Both the position numbers and the translations under genes were made by a program. From positions 183,284 through 247,283 of the forward strand of contig NW_022985228.1 in the NCBI RefSeq assembly GCF_010093535.1: DNA of 64,000 nucleotides. Direction: 5' to 3'. The notes beneath the pieces were generated by a model that was not told the origin of the DNA, searched no databases, and saw nothing but the letters and a program-made list of their open reading frames with translations. Shown piece by piece: positions 45,941 to 57,117 of the stretch; within the stretch, counting starts at the first letter, position 1; every line of letters starts with the position of its first letter. This DNA is from Lindgomyces ingoldianus. Lineage: Eukaryota; Ascomycota; Dothideomycetes; Pleosporales; Lindgomycetaceae.

Positions 45941-46489
45941 GATGGCATCAGTAGCACTTTGTATTGAGACTTGTTGTGAAATACAATAGCGTTTCGCATT
46001 GCCCTTTTCTATATATTTACATACCCTGGATGGTGATTTGAGACTGTGTGTCGCTCGTGCAATGGACATCCGTCGCGCCACGAACAGGCCGATTCTTCTG
46101 ATTCCCCAGTTCGATCCTTGAAGGGTGAGCTGTCTGGCTGCAAGCTATCAGTTGCACTTAACTCTGCGATGTAATCTCTTAGATTATCTTTGTATAGCGA
46201 ATAGGAGGACACGCTTTAGCTTATTAACATAGAGAAGATAGCGTAAGAAGAGCTTTGTACTTTTAGCTTTTACAGCCAGCCGCCAAAAGTCTGGTTCGCC
46301 AAGCCACCAACACGAGTCCACGCCTTCTACCCAGCATCATTGCATTGCAATTGTATGTTAACCACATAGTAATTTAATGCGATTTTAAGATTTCTAGCGT
46401 TGCAATATACTTAGTATTTAGTCTAGTACCCACGCGCGGGCTGTACAGCCTATAGGTGTTGAGGCATACTGTAAATAAGCTTTTTAATA
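45941..46489. other. 3' flank of the nuclease-like gene
   Basis: Un-RIPed to about 46,440, with no convincing open frame; one 67-codon minus-strand frame (46,009-46,212) has no recognisable features. Ends at the TA target of the next transposon. Confidence 0.4.
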
Positions 46490-46850
46490 ACGTACCTAAC
46501 AGGTTAGCCGGCCACACAGGTTAGCTGGCCACTTTTGCTAAGCCCCTACTAAACTCTACCTATCTACATAATGCCTTAACAATAACACTAGATTAAATTT
46601 TCTAAAGAACGTTAGATACAGCTTACTTTTTAAGCTTCTAAATAAGACTTAAAACTCTTCTTATAACATACTATAGCTCTCTATAATGTTTTTTACATAA
46701 CACTAAGTAATTAACACGCTAGACAGCCTTTATAAGTAGAATATTAGCCTAAATTAAGAAATCTAACTAAGCTTAAAAAAAAGTAGTTATTAATTATATA
46801 CTTAAGCTTATTACACGCAGATTTCCTTTTAGGCTTACAGCTATAGCTAA

Positions 46851-46979
46851 TGTAAGGACGGAGCTCTGTACCACTACGCCAATACAACCAAAAAGGTGCG
46901 AATAATCAACCAACAGTTAATTATTGCGTACAGAATAGTATATATACTCGTCGCACGTAAGCACCATCTCGGCCTTACA
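46851..46979 (+). repeat. Left terminal repeat of the TRIM-like element
   Basis: 129 bp, TGTAAGGACGG...CGGCCTTACA; nearly identical to 15,987-16,139 without its 24-bp duplication. Confidence 0.88.
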
Positions 46980-47274
46980 TTATCCCCCTTCTTAGCAGAC
47001 GCATGTCCCAGGCGTCACATGACCTACCCGCAGCTCAGAGGCGCCTATGCACATGTCTCGGTTACCGGCCAGAGGCTGACCACCTACAGCCCAGAGGCGC
47101 GGGATAAATAACGACGCTTAGTGGCCCACGCCAGCTAAGCCATATACACTAGACCTTCCAGCAGCTACAACGTGGCGCCAGAAGAGGCCGCCTCACGTTT
47201 CAGTCTAAAAACTGGCTAAGCTGTCCAAGGTGTGGGTCGAACGCGCGACCGTCCTCGTCGTTGGTTGATTATTA

Positions 47275-47403
47275 TATAAGGACAGAGCTCTGTACCACTA
47301 CGCCAATACAACCAAAAAGGTGCGAATAATCAACCAACAGTTAATTATTGCGTACAGAATAGTATATATACCCGTCGCACGTAAGCACCATCTCGGCCTT
47401 ACA
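47275..47403 (+). repeat. Right terminal repeat of the TRIM-like element
   Basis: 129 bp, TATAAGGACAG...CGGCCTTACA, followed by GCTAA. It differs from the left repeat mainly by G-to-A at its start. Confidence 0.88.
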
Positions 47404-47580
47404 GCTAATATAGCTAGTCTCTTGCGCGTAAAGCGTAATCTAGGCTAGGTTAGCTTAAACTAGCCTAGTATGTAGGTTAAGCACTGCTTTAAGTTTATAA
47501 TTAAGTTTAATTATAAGTATAGTTATAAAAAAGCGCTTTATAAGAATCTAAAGGTTATTTAAAGCTAGTTTACCTAGTAG

Positions 47581-47893
47581 TGTAACGATTCTCGTTCCAT
47601 CTCGGGTCGCCCGGAACCCATCCGAAGGGTCCCCGTATCGGCTCCGACCCTGGCTCGACCCTGACTCGACCTGGCCCCGACTCTGCCCTGCCCCCTGCTG
47701 TTACCCCTATTCCCTCATGTATTTAGTCGCACCTCCCCCCCCCGTAGCTAGCTCGGTAGTTTTCTGATATCCTTTCGTACAAGGCCTATAGGTGTCAATG
47801 GCATTCCCAGGTTCAGAGTCCCCACGCACTCCCATATGCCTCTGAGTGGATTCATACCGCATTCGGACCCATTGTCTTGCCTGCGCCGTTACA
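47581..47893 (+). mobile_element. Small solo-LTR-like element, TSD AGTAG
   Basis: 313 bp, TGTAACGATTC...GCGCCGTTACA, flanked by AGTAG. The empty site is seen in element A near 17,200. Almost no RIP. Contains a run of ctcgaccctg-like direct repeats near 47,650. Confidence 0.9.
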
Positions 47894-48124
47894 AGTAGCT
47901 AACATAAAAGCTAAGTATAGTATTTAAAATAAAAATACATATAACTTTAATAAGTTAAGCTTTATAATAGGCTAAATATTAACTAGAGTAGTTATTATAG
48001 CTTTAAAAAGATAAAAATAGCTAAAGGTAATATACTAAGGTAATAAAAAGTAGATAATAGGGATCTAAAGCATTAATATAATAAAGTAAGCTATTTTACT
48101 TTTTATTATTTTTAAAAGCTGCTA

Positions 48125-49964
48125 ACGTACCTAACAGGTTAGCTAGCCACTTTTGCTAAGCCTCTACTAAAACCACCCTATTCTAGCGCAAAACAGCCTA
48201 CTTTAGCCCTATATAGAGTAATATAATATAAGATATTATTTAAAGTCTACTTCTGCTACTTTTTTACATATATATAAGTTATGCCTAGTCTAATTACACT
48301 GCTTATATTACTTTTAACTTAGCTTACTTTTTTAGCGTGCACTTATGTCTTTAGCTTCTTTCTATTACTACGCGCTTTAAACTCCTTTAGAGTAGTTAAA
48401 CAAGCTCTATTTTTAACTATTAAAGTTTTTGTTGCCTAAATTTACTTTTTTTTTGTAATTTATATTGCGTAGTAGCCTTATTTACTACTTAAAGCTTTAT
48501 AATCTTCTTTTATACTAACACTAGCTTATGTGTAATAATTGCTGCCCTCTTTAAAACCGTTTTAAAGGCCTTTATTATAGATGTTAGTAAGCTATTTATA
48601 TGCCTTTAAATTCTTACCTTTATAAGTATTAATTATAACTTAAATTTAAGAGTATTACTTAAAGTTTATAACTACTAGAGCGTGTTATTAATAGGCAGTA
48701 GTAGTAATAAAGTACATAACTAAATGTTAAGGGCTATTTTAACTTATTTTAGGTTAAATAAGACTAAACTAGTGGTTTAAAACCTTTTTTAAATATTACT
48801 AAAAGTAATTACTGCATTATAGAAGCGTATAAAGCATAGTAAAAACTTAAGTTTTATAATATAGGTAATTTAGTTGCGCATAAAATTTTTAGCTTAGCAC
48901 TTATATGCCTTCTTTAAAGAGGCAAAACAACTTACATTAAGAGGCTATAAGAGGTGTAATAAGTGTAAAAGTATATAAATAGTAATAATCTTTTTTTTTA
49001 TAGTAGTACTAGAAATTAAGTAAGTTATAGCTTTTATAGCTAGTAATAATAAAAAGCTAATAAGTGCTTATAACTTTTTTTTATATGCTTATTAAAGTGC
49101 TTTAACTACTGCAGCTTAAGCTTATTTATTGTCTAGCGGTTTTTAGAGACTATAATAACCTAGTTCTAAAGTAGATTTTTTTTATACTAGGCAAAAAAGT
49201 AATAGCAGCCCTTAAAGATAATAAAGAGCAGAATAGCCTACTTTATTATGTTAATACTTTAAATAACTATTATCTACTTTTTATTACTTTACTATATTAC
49301 CTTTAGCTATCTTTATCTCTTTAAAGCTATAATAACTGCTTTAGTTAATATCTAGCCTATTATAAAGCCTACCTTATTAAAGTTATACATGTCTTTATTC
49401 TAGATACTATACTTAGCTTTTATATTAGCTACTAGGTAAAACTAGCCCTAGATAATCTTTAGATCTTTATAAAGCGCTTTTTTATAATTATACTTATAAT
49501 TAAACTTTATTATAAACTTAAAGTAGTGCTTAACTTACATACTAGGCTAGTTTAAGCTAACCTAGCCTAGATTACGCTCTACACGCAAGGAATTAGCTAT
49601 ATTAGCTATAGCTAAAAGCCTAGAGAGAAATCTGTGTGTAATAAGCTTAAGTATATACTTAATAACTGCCTTTTTTTTAAGCTTAGTTAAATTTCTTAAT
49701 TTAGGCTAGCATTCTGCTTATAAAGGCTGTCTAGCGTGTTAATTACTTAGTGTTATATAAAAAAACATTATAAATAGCTATAGTGTGTTATAAAAAAAGT
49801 TTTAAGTCTTATTTAAAAGCCTAAAAAGTAAGCTATATTTAACATTCTTTAGAAAATTTAATCTAGTGTTGTTGTTAAGACATTATGTAGATAGGTAGAG
49901 TATAGTAGAGGCTTAGCAAAAGTAGCTAGCTAACCTGTGTAGCTAGCTAACCTGTTAGGTATGT
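48125..49964 (-). mobile_element. Fot1-like family-1 full-length element (F), nested in E
   Basis: 1,840 bp with TA duplication, reversed relative to E. Inserted in the DDE region of E; the host sequence resumes at 49,967 as expected from sister copies. Transposase relic throughout, RIP-ruined. Confidence 0.85.
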
Positions 49965-51067
49965 TATTACTTCTTTGCCTAGTATAAAAAAAATTGCTTT
50001 AGAACTAGGTTATTATAGTTTGTAAGAATAGCTAGACAATAAATAAGCTTAAGCTGCAGTAGTTAAAGTACTTTAATAAGTATATAAAAAAAATAGTTAT
50101 AAGCGCTTATTAGCTTTTTATTATTAACAGCTATAAAAGCTATAACTTACTTAATTTCTAGTAGTACTATAAAAAGAATAAAATTATTACTATTTATATG
50201 CCTTTATACTTATTACACCTTTTATAGCCTTTTAATCTAGGTTGTTTTGCTCTTTTAAAGAAAGTATCTAAGCGCTAAGCTAAAGATCTTATATATAACT
50301 AAATTACTTATATTATAAAACTTAAGTTTCTACTATGCTTTATACACACTTATAATGCAGTAATTACTTTTAGTAATATTTAAGAAAGGTTTTAAAGCAC
50401 TAGTTTAGTCTTATTTAACCTAAAATAAGTTAAAATAGCTTTTAACATCTAGTTATGTACTTTATTACTACTACTACTTATTAATAATAACCTCTAGCAG
50501 TTGTAAACTATAAGTAATACTCTTAAATTTAAGTTATAATTAATGCTTATAAAAGTAAGAATTTAAAAGCATATAAATAGCTTACTAATGTCTATAGTAA
50601 AGGCCTTTAAAAAAGCTTTAAAGAGGGTAGCAATTATTACGCATAAGCTAGTATTAGTGTAAAAAGAGATTATAAAGCTTTAAGTAGTAAATAAGGCTGC
50701 TACATAACATAGATTACATAAAAGAAAGTAGATTTAAGTAGAAAAACCTTAATAATTAAAGATAAGGCTTATTTAGCTACTTTAAAAAAGTTTAAAGCGT
50801 GTAGTAATAGAAAAAAGCTAAAGACATAAGTGTGCACTAAAGAAGGTAAGCTAAGTTAAAAGTAATGTAAGTAGTATAATTAGACTAGGTATAACTTACA
50901 TATATATAAGTAAGTAGTAAAAGTAGACTCTAAATAATATCTTATGTTATATTGCTTTATACAAGGCTAAAGTAGGCTGTTTTGCGCTAGAATAGAGTGG
51001 TTTTAGTAGAGGCTTGGCAAAAGTAGCCGGCTAACCTGTATAGCCGGCTAACCTGTTAGGTACGTTA

Positions 51068-52288
51068 TATAAATTAAAAATAAGTTGCTATGCCTCCTTT
51101 AATGTAGCGTAGAACCTCTTCTACCTCTGTGCAGAGTATCTAAGAGTGTTTAATTTAGGATGCTACTTATGTAAAGCTCTTCCTAGCTGCTACTACATGT
51201 GCTTAATAAAGTTAAAATTTAGTAAATAAAGTAAAAAGTTAACAACATTAAATTATACTTAGCTATTTAATTATAAGTATAAAGGGTGGTGCAGATTTAA
51301 GCGTTATGTTATAAGAATTAATTCCTATAACAATAGTTATACAAAAAACCCCCCCTCTAGCGCCTAAGCATAGCTGTGCGCTAAGATCCTCTGTGTAGTA
51401 TATTAGAGTTTTTTTTTATAATAATAAGTAGGCTCTTTTATACACGCCTTTTTTATTAATTTAGATTAACGCTTACACTCTCTGCTAGTAAAGCTTGTTT
51501 ATAAAATAGTTTTTAATTATTTTAAGCTACTATTTCTTATAGAGATACTAAAAGCACTACTTATAATTAGCGCTAAAATCTAACTAAACTAAGCACTTAT
51601 TTAAGAACTAGATAGTTTGCTTTTAAAAATTAAAATTTATTTACTCTCTTCTCTAGCAATAGTGTAGTGTAGTAGTTATGTAAGTTTTCTTTAGATTTTT
51701 TTTACACTTAAACTTTTAAATCTCTTATTCTTTAATACATAGTATGCTATAGTCTTTAAAAAAGTTTTAAAAATCTAATTTTTAAAAAATTTCAAGCTTA
51801 ATAATAGAGCTACTAAATGTACCTACACGTAAGCTTTAAAAACTAGCTAAAGTAAAGGCGTAATTAATTAGTGCCTGTATTAAGGTATTAATTAACAGTG
51901 TTACATATATACTTTATTATGTAGCTAAATTTCCTCGCTAACTCTACTACAGGTGCGCTAGCCTTCTTCTTTTAAATAATTAAATTCTAAGATTTTATAG
52001 ATAATTTAGCGTTACGCTAACAATTTGCGCTAATCTTTTAACTAAAAGAATAGAGCTGCATGGTAGCGTAGCGCGTTTTAGTGTTAGCGGCTAAGTGAAC
52101 TAGACTTTTAGCGTAGTACTATAGCTTTAAAACTTCTTCTTTAAGCTAGTTACTTTAGGTACTAAGCTTAAGAAAATTTATTATTATTAATTATAAGAAA
52201 AGTAATACTTTATTATTACTACCTATAAAGAATCTTATAAGCTTATAGATTACAAAATTATAAAAACAGTTAATTATCTATAGTAAAG
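51068..52288. other. AT-rich RIP-degraded sequence, unassigned
   Basis: No legible protein family on either strand. This is the DNA into which element E and the following 223-bp element inserted. Confidence 0.4.
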
Positions 52289-52511
52289 TATAATAAGATA
52301 GGCGCCCTGCCTGCTAAGCTAATACTATACAGCTTTCTCTACTGTATTAAAAGGTACGCACGAGAATACTTAAGCTAATTATTCTTGCATAGTATAATGT
52401 ATAGAGAGATAATGCTAGGGCTAGCACTAGTACTAATAGTTGTCTCTAGTCTAGCCTAAACCTCTATAAGCAAGAGAATACCACGTGGTTAACTATGTCT
52501 ACCTTGTTACA
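52289..52511 (+). mobile_element. 223-bp solo-LTR-like element, RIP-mutated
   Basis: Same family and length as 11,545-11,767, starting TATAATAAGA (TG lost to RIP), ending CTTGTTACA. No target duplication recognised. Confidence 0.75.
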
Positions 52512-52657
52512 CTATCCCCTCTCTTAATAGTCTTAGCCTCTAAGACATAAAGCTAAGAAGATATATCTACTCTACTCTAATTATAGGCTCTGCTATAATC
52601 TAAGCTAGAGTAATTACTAGAACTTAAACTCTTAACCTTTAAGTAGCTTAAGTATTA
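52512..52657. other. Short sequence between two 223-bp repeats
   Basis: About 146 bp, unassigned. Two same-orientation LTR-like copies this close could mark a tiny TRIM-like unit, but no shared flanking duplication was found. Confidence 0.35.
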
Positions 52658-52878
52658 TATAATAAGGTAGGCGCTCTGCTAGCTAAGCTAATACTATACA
52701 ACTTTCTCTACTATACTAAAAGGTAAGTATAAGAATACTTAAGCTAAGTATTATTACATAGTATAATATATATAGATAATGCTAGGGCTAGCACTAGCAC
52801 TAGCGGTTGTCTCTAGTCTAGCCTAAACCTCTATAAGCGAGAGAAGGCTACGTAGCTAACTATGCCTACCTTGTTATA
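52658..52878 (+). mobile_element. 223-bp-family solo-LTR-like element, RIP-mutated
   Basis: Starts TATAATAAGG, ends TTGTTATA (TTACA before RIP); 221 bp. Confidence 0.72.
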
Positions 52879-53253
52879 CAAAGTGTATATAGAATTAGAA
52901 TATAAAAGTATAAGTATAATAAAAGTTAATTTTTTTAAAGAGTATTAAGTTTACATTAAAATTAAAATTAAAATTACAAAGTTAATTAGTTAACAACTGC
53001 TATAATTAGCCTCTATGTATTTATTTTACTACAGTAGTATAGACCTTATTTAGCTCTACTCTATAGCCTAGCGCTACTTTAATAGAGACTTACATAAACA
53101 TTATACAGTAGGCAAGTATACTAAATAGTATAAAACATAGCTATTCTACTATAAATTATCTACTATACTAGTGCTAGCTATAGTCTAATTTATAGTAATT
53201 ATATAATATTAATTTAGTTTTCTAGTTATTACTATTAGAGCTAATAAGAAGTG
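52879..53253. other. AT-rich RIP-degraded sequence, unassigned
   Basis: No gene or repeat boundary recognised. Confidence 0.35.
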
Positions 53254-53542
53254 TGTAACGATTCTACGAATCGTTCCATCTCGGGTCGCTCGGATCCTAT
53301 CTAAAGAGTCTGTGTATCAGCCATGACCATAACTTAACCTAGTCCCCCGCAGTTACCTCTATTTACCTAAGTATTTATTTACACCTCTCCTCTTAGCTAG
53401 CTTAGTAGTTTTCTAATATCCTTTTGTATAAGGTCTATAGGTGTTAATAGCATTCCTAGGTTCTAAGTCCCCACGCACTTCTATATGCCTCTACGTAGAT
53501 TTCTACTGCATTTAGACCTATTATCTTGCCTATGCTATTACA
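53254..53542 (+). mobile_element. Small solo-LTR-like element, older RIP-mutated copy
   Basis: TGTAACGATTC...GCTATTACA, same family as 39,276 and 47,581 but clearly RIP-mutated. No matching target duplication. Confidence 0.8.
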
Positions 53543-55849
53543 TTATATTAAAAAACTTACTTTTACTAGTAACAGCCTTATTAATAATATTACACTAATT
53601 ATTTATTTAACTATGTTTAACTCTAAAAAGTGTTTAATTTAGTTTAAGTTATAGTTTTTATATACTATTACATTAAATTATTTAGTTATTATAGATAAGA
53701 TTTTAGAAACCTTTTATAAACTAAAGCTTTTAAGATTAGAACTTTTTATTTCTTATAATTTAAATTACTTTTAAAAAAGGTATAAAAAGTGCGCTAAGGT
53801 AAAAACCTAAAGACTACTAATAACTTATTAAGATTAGAAATAACTACTAATGCTTAACTTTTAACTACTTTTAAACTTTAGTATAAAGCTTATAACACGC
53901 TCTAGCTACTGCTAAAGTAAGATACCTACTACTAGAGCTAAATAACTACTAACCTTAACAGCTAAACTTTCTTTTATAGAACTTAAAGCTAAAAACCTAC
54001 TAGATTTAAAGTTAAACTTTAGTAATATAGCTTTTAAAAACTAAGTAGCTTAATTAAAGGCATAAATTAAATAGCTAACTAGATTAAAAACTATTAGTTT
54101 TAATTAACTCTTACTAGCTACTAAATTACTTTTAATAATGCCTTAAATTACTTTTACTACACTAATAGTAAGACACTTTTTAAGCACTTTTAAGGTTTTA
54201 TAAAGTTACTTCACTAAATGTATACTTAAAATTAAGAACTTTATAGATAGTAAAGAACTTATGTTTAAATAATAGTAAGCCTTTATTATAAATAGACTTA
54301 ATATTAATTTAAATTACTATTAGAGTAAGCGCGCACGCATGGCGTTAGTATAAAAACACACTACTAGTATTGCAAAGGAATACCTAGAGCCTAGATACCT
54401 AGCTAAATTAAATAGCTTTTATAAACTTACTTTATTACTAGTAATAAAAAGATAGAGGTGTAACAAGTGTTTTAGACTTTAAAAATAAGTATAAAAAGGT
54501 GTTTTTTACTTTTAAGGCTTACTTTATTAGTGCTGCTGTTAAAAAGTTTATATTAAAGCTAAAATAGTTCTTCTACTTATAAAAAAAGATACTGCTTAGC
54601 TTAAAAGTACTAAACTTAAGTTTTAAACATACTTAAAAAAGCTTTTTTAAGATAATAGTAGCCTACTTAATAGCTTATAATATAGAAAGAAAAAACACTT
54701 TTACTATTTTAAAGTAAACTATTAACTACACATAACATTTTAATATTAGACTTATTATAAATTAATTTTAGAAGGTTTCTAGAGATACATCTAACACAGT
54801 ATACTATTCTAGTGCACTCTAACGTGCACCTATGTTAGTACCCTAATCTACCCTAGCTACCTACTAACAACCTAGCTAGACACTTGCCTTTAAAGGATAA
54901 ATAACTTCTAGTAACTATTATAATTATAGTAAACTAGAACATTTTATAAGTAATTATCTTATCTCTAGAGGGTAAGAAATTAAGGTAGAGTAATAAAAAT
55001 CTTAGAAAAAGTTTATAAATATAAATAATTATAAGCTAGACTTTTTTTAAATAAAAAATAAAAACACTTAGAAAAAATTTTTATATTAGGCTTAAATAAG
55101 TATAACTTAGTAAATATTAACTTATTATACTTATTTAGAAAAAAACATTTTTAAGTTTTTACTATATTATGCTTAAAAAGCATTAGAGTCTAATTAAATC
55201 CTTTAGTTAATACTAGCATATATAGGTTTTTATTTATTAACTTAACAACTGCTAAGTTTTTATTCTAATGCCTTTATGTTTTTACATAGTGTTTACTTTT
55301 TAAAGTTATAGTTAAGAGTTTTTAAGCCTAAATTTAAGTTTCTGTTTACTAGTATATCTGCCTACACATGTAAATTAATAGTAGAAGCATCTAAAACTGC
55401 TTCTTTATAATTATAAACTTTAGCTTATAAAATTATATTATTAGCATTAAATAGCTATGTTATTTTAAACTTTAACTAAATATAAAAAAAAATTATATAG
55501 CTTAGTAAGTATTTTACTACTTATAAACTTTTACTAACTTTGCTTATATAATTAAACTAGCCTACATGTAATAAAAGAAGTAGAGTTAGATATTAAATAA
55601 CACAATACACTATAAGAAAAGAAGTAGATTTAGTAATTATACAGCTAAACAATTTACTACATTAAGAGTTTACTAAGGCTACTAAAATTATACTACTCTT
55701 CTATTACTTATAGTCTAAAGACACTTAAATTATTAATCTACCTATCTATTAAGAAGTTTAAAATAGGTTTAAAGAACATTTATTTTTCTACTATTACTTT
55801 TATCTTAGTAAATACTTTTTATTTTAATATAAAAAGAAAAAAAAGGTTT
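53543..55849 (+). pseudogene. Probable gag region of a third gypsy element (gypsy-3)
   Basis: Heavily AT-rich with no open frame. It precedes a legible gypsy protease/RT in the same orientation, so gag is inferred from position only. No LTR was found. Confidence 0.4.
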
Positions 55850-56535
55850 TTTTTTAACTTTTATTTATAAAATTAAGCATTTAATTAAAGATAAGCAAAC
55901 CTTACTATTAGATAATAGATGTAAAACTAAAGCATTAGTAAACCTTTAATTACTATTTAAATACTATTAGTACTAAGATGTATTTAGCTATAGTATAGCT
56001 TACTAATTACTAGCATATTACTTATACAACTATAAGATTATCTTTATAGAACTTTTTTCTAATAGTTACAGCCCTTTATACAAACAGAACATTACAGAAC
56101 TAGAGGTAATAAAAAAATATGTTATAAATAATTTAAAATATAGCTTTATTAAGTAAAGTTAGAGCTTTTTTACATTTTTTATTTTTTATGTATAGAAACT
56201 AAATAGCAACTTGTGCATTTATGTTAATTACTATAAACTTAACACTATTACTTATAAGAATGTGTATCTAATACTACACATAAATATACCTTTATTAAGA
56301 CTTATAAAAGTAGCTATATTTATAAAGTTTAATATTTACATAGCTTTTAACAAGATTAGAATACACCTAAGCTTTAAAAAGTGTACTACCTTTTAAACAT
56401 AATATAAAACATATAAATATAAAGTTTTGCTTTTTAGATTATATAATAGCCTAGTAATTTACTAGCACTATATAAATAACATATTAATTAACTATCTAAA
56501 TAACTTTTATATTACTTATTTAAATAACATTTTTA
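55850..56535 (+). pseudogene. gypsy-3 protease and reverse transcriptase relic
   Basis: LLLDNRCKTKALVNL near 55,900 corresponds to a retropepsin (LxDSGCxxxAL). Then PLYKQNITELEVIKKY and IYVNYYKLNTITYKNVYLI (family CVDYRGLNAITIKNRYPLP), IKVAIFIKFNIYIAFNKIRI (family AKIFTKFDI.AAFNRIRI) and FYITYLNNIFI at the active site (56,517-56,528; YLDD to YLNN). The 61-codon open frame 56,211-56,396 is only a stop-free part of this. Continues at 58,974 after two DNA transposons. Confidence 0.8.
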
Positions 56536-56539
56536 TCTA

Positions 56540-57115
56540 ACGTACTTCATAGGCGAGTTGCTTACAAACCTAAGTTGCTTACTTTTGCTAAGACTCTACC
56601 ACACTACTTTTCTTACACTAATGTATTCTTAATAATACTACTTAAACGCGTTAAAAGAACATTAGATGCAGCTTATACTTTAAGCTTTTAAATAAAACAT
56701 AATACTTTCTAAGCAACACGCTGCAGCTATTTATAAGGTCTTTTAAAAGATAATAAGTAACTAACACACTAGACAACCTTTCTCAGCTAATTATATAGCT
56801 AACTTATAAAAGCTAGATAATAATAAAAAGCAGGTAATTATTTAGCACATACTTAAGCTAGATGCGCAAGGATTTCCCCTCTAGCTAGCAGCTATAGCTA
56901 ATATAGCTAATTCTTTACACGCTAAGCATAATATAGGCTATATTAGCATAAACTAGCTTAATATGTTTATTAAGTGTTACTTAAAGCTTAAAGTAAAGTT
57001 TAAGTGTAAGTATAACTATAAAAAAGCTTTTTATAAAAATCTTATAGTAATTTAAAGCTAGTTTAACTTTATAGAGAATATTAAAGCTAAGTATAGTATT
57101 TAGAATAACAACATA
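56540..57115 (+). mobile_element. Fot1-like family-2 left part (J), truncated
   Basis: Starts with the family-2 end ACGTACTTCATAGGCGAG after TA and runs to the 'YSI*NNNI' transposase region, where element K begins. Its right half is absent beyond K, so it was deleted around or after K's insertion. Confidence 0.8.
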
Positions 57116-57117
57116 TA

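Larger units (their letters stand above)
46851..47403 (+). mobile_element. Complete TRIM-like element, TSD GCTAA
   Basis: 553 bp: a 129-bp terminal repeat (46,851-46,979), about 295 bp of un-RIPed internal sequence, and a second 129-bp terminal repeat (47,275-47,403). The flanks are GCTAA on both sides, and the empty site is visible in sister transposon copies ('ctatagctaatatagc' near 17,030). Terminal repeats start TGTAAGG (second copy TATAAGG) and end CCTTACA. The internal part has no coding capacity. A tRNA-primer-like TGGCGCCAGAAG lies at 47,173-47,184, unusually far from the first repeat. The size fits a terminal-repeat retrotransposon in miniature, mobilised by another element's enzymes. 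Confidence 0.85.
46490..51065 (+). mobile_element. Fot1-like family-1 full-length element (E) with three nested insertions
   Basis: TA-flanked, ends ACGTACCTAACAGG and CCTGTTAGGTACGT. Removing the TRIM (46,851-47,403), the small LTR element (47,581-47,893), element F (48,125-49,964) and their duplications leaves about 1,858 bp. It therefore still carries the transposase core missing in copies A, C and D, though RIP-ruined. Confidence 0.87.

Noticed and set aside
46896..47111. 71-codon frame in the TRIM-like element
   Set aside because: It crosses from the terminal repeat into the interior and is absent from the solo copy; no family resemblance.
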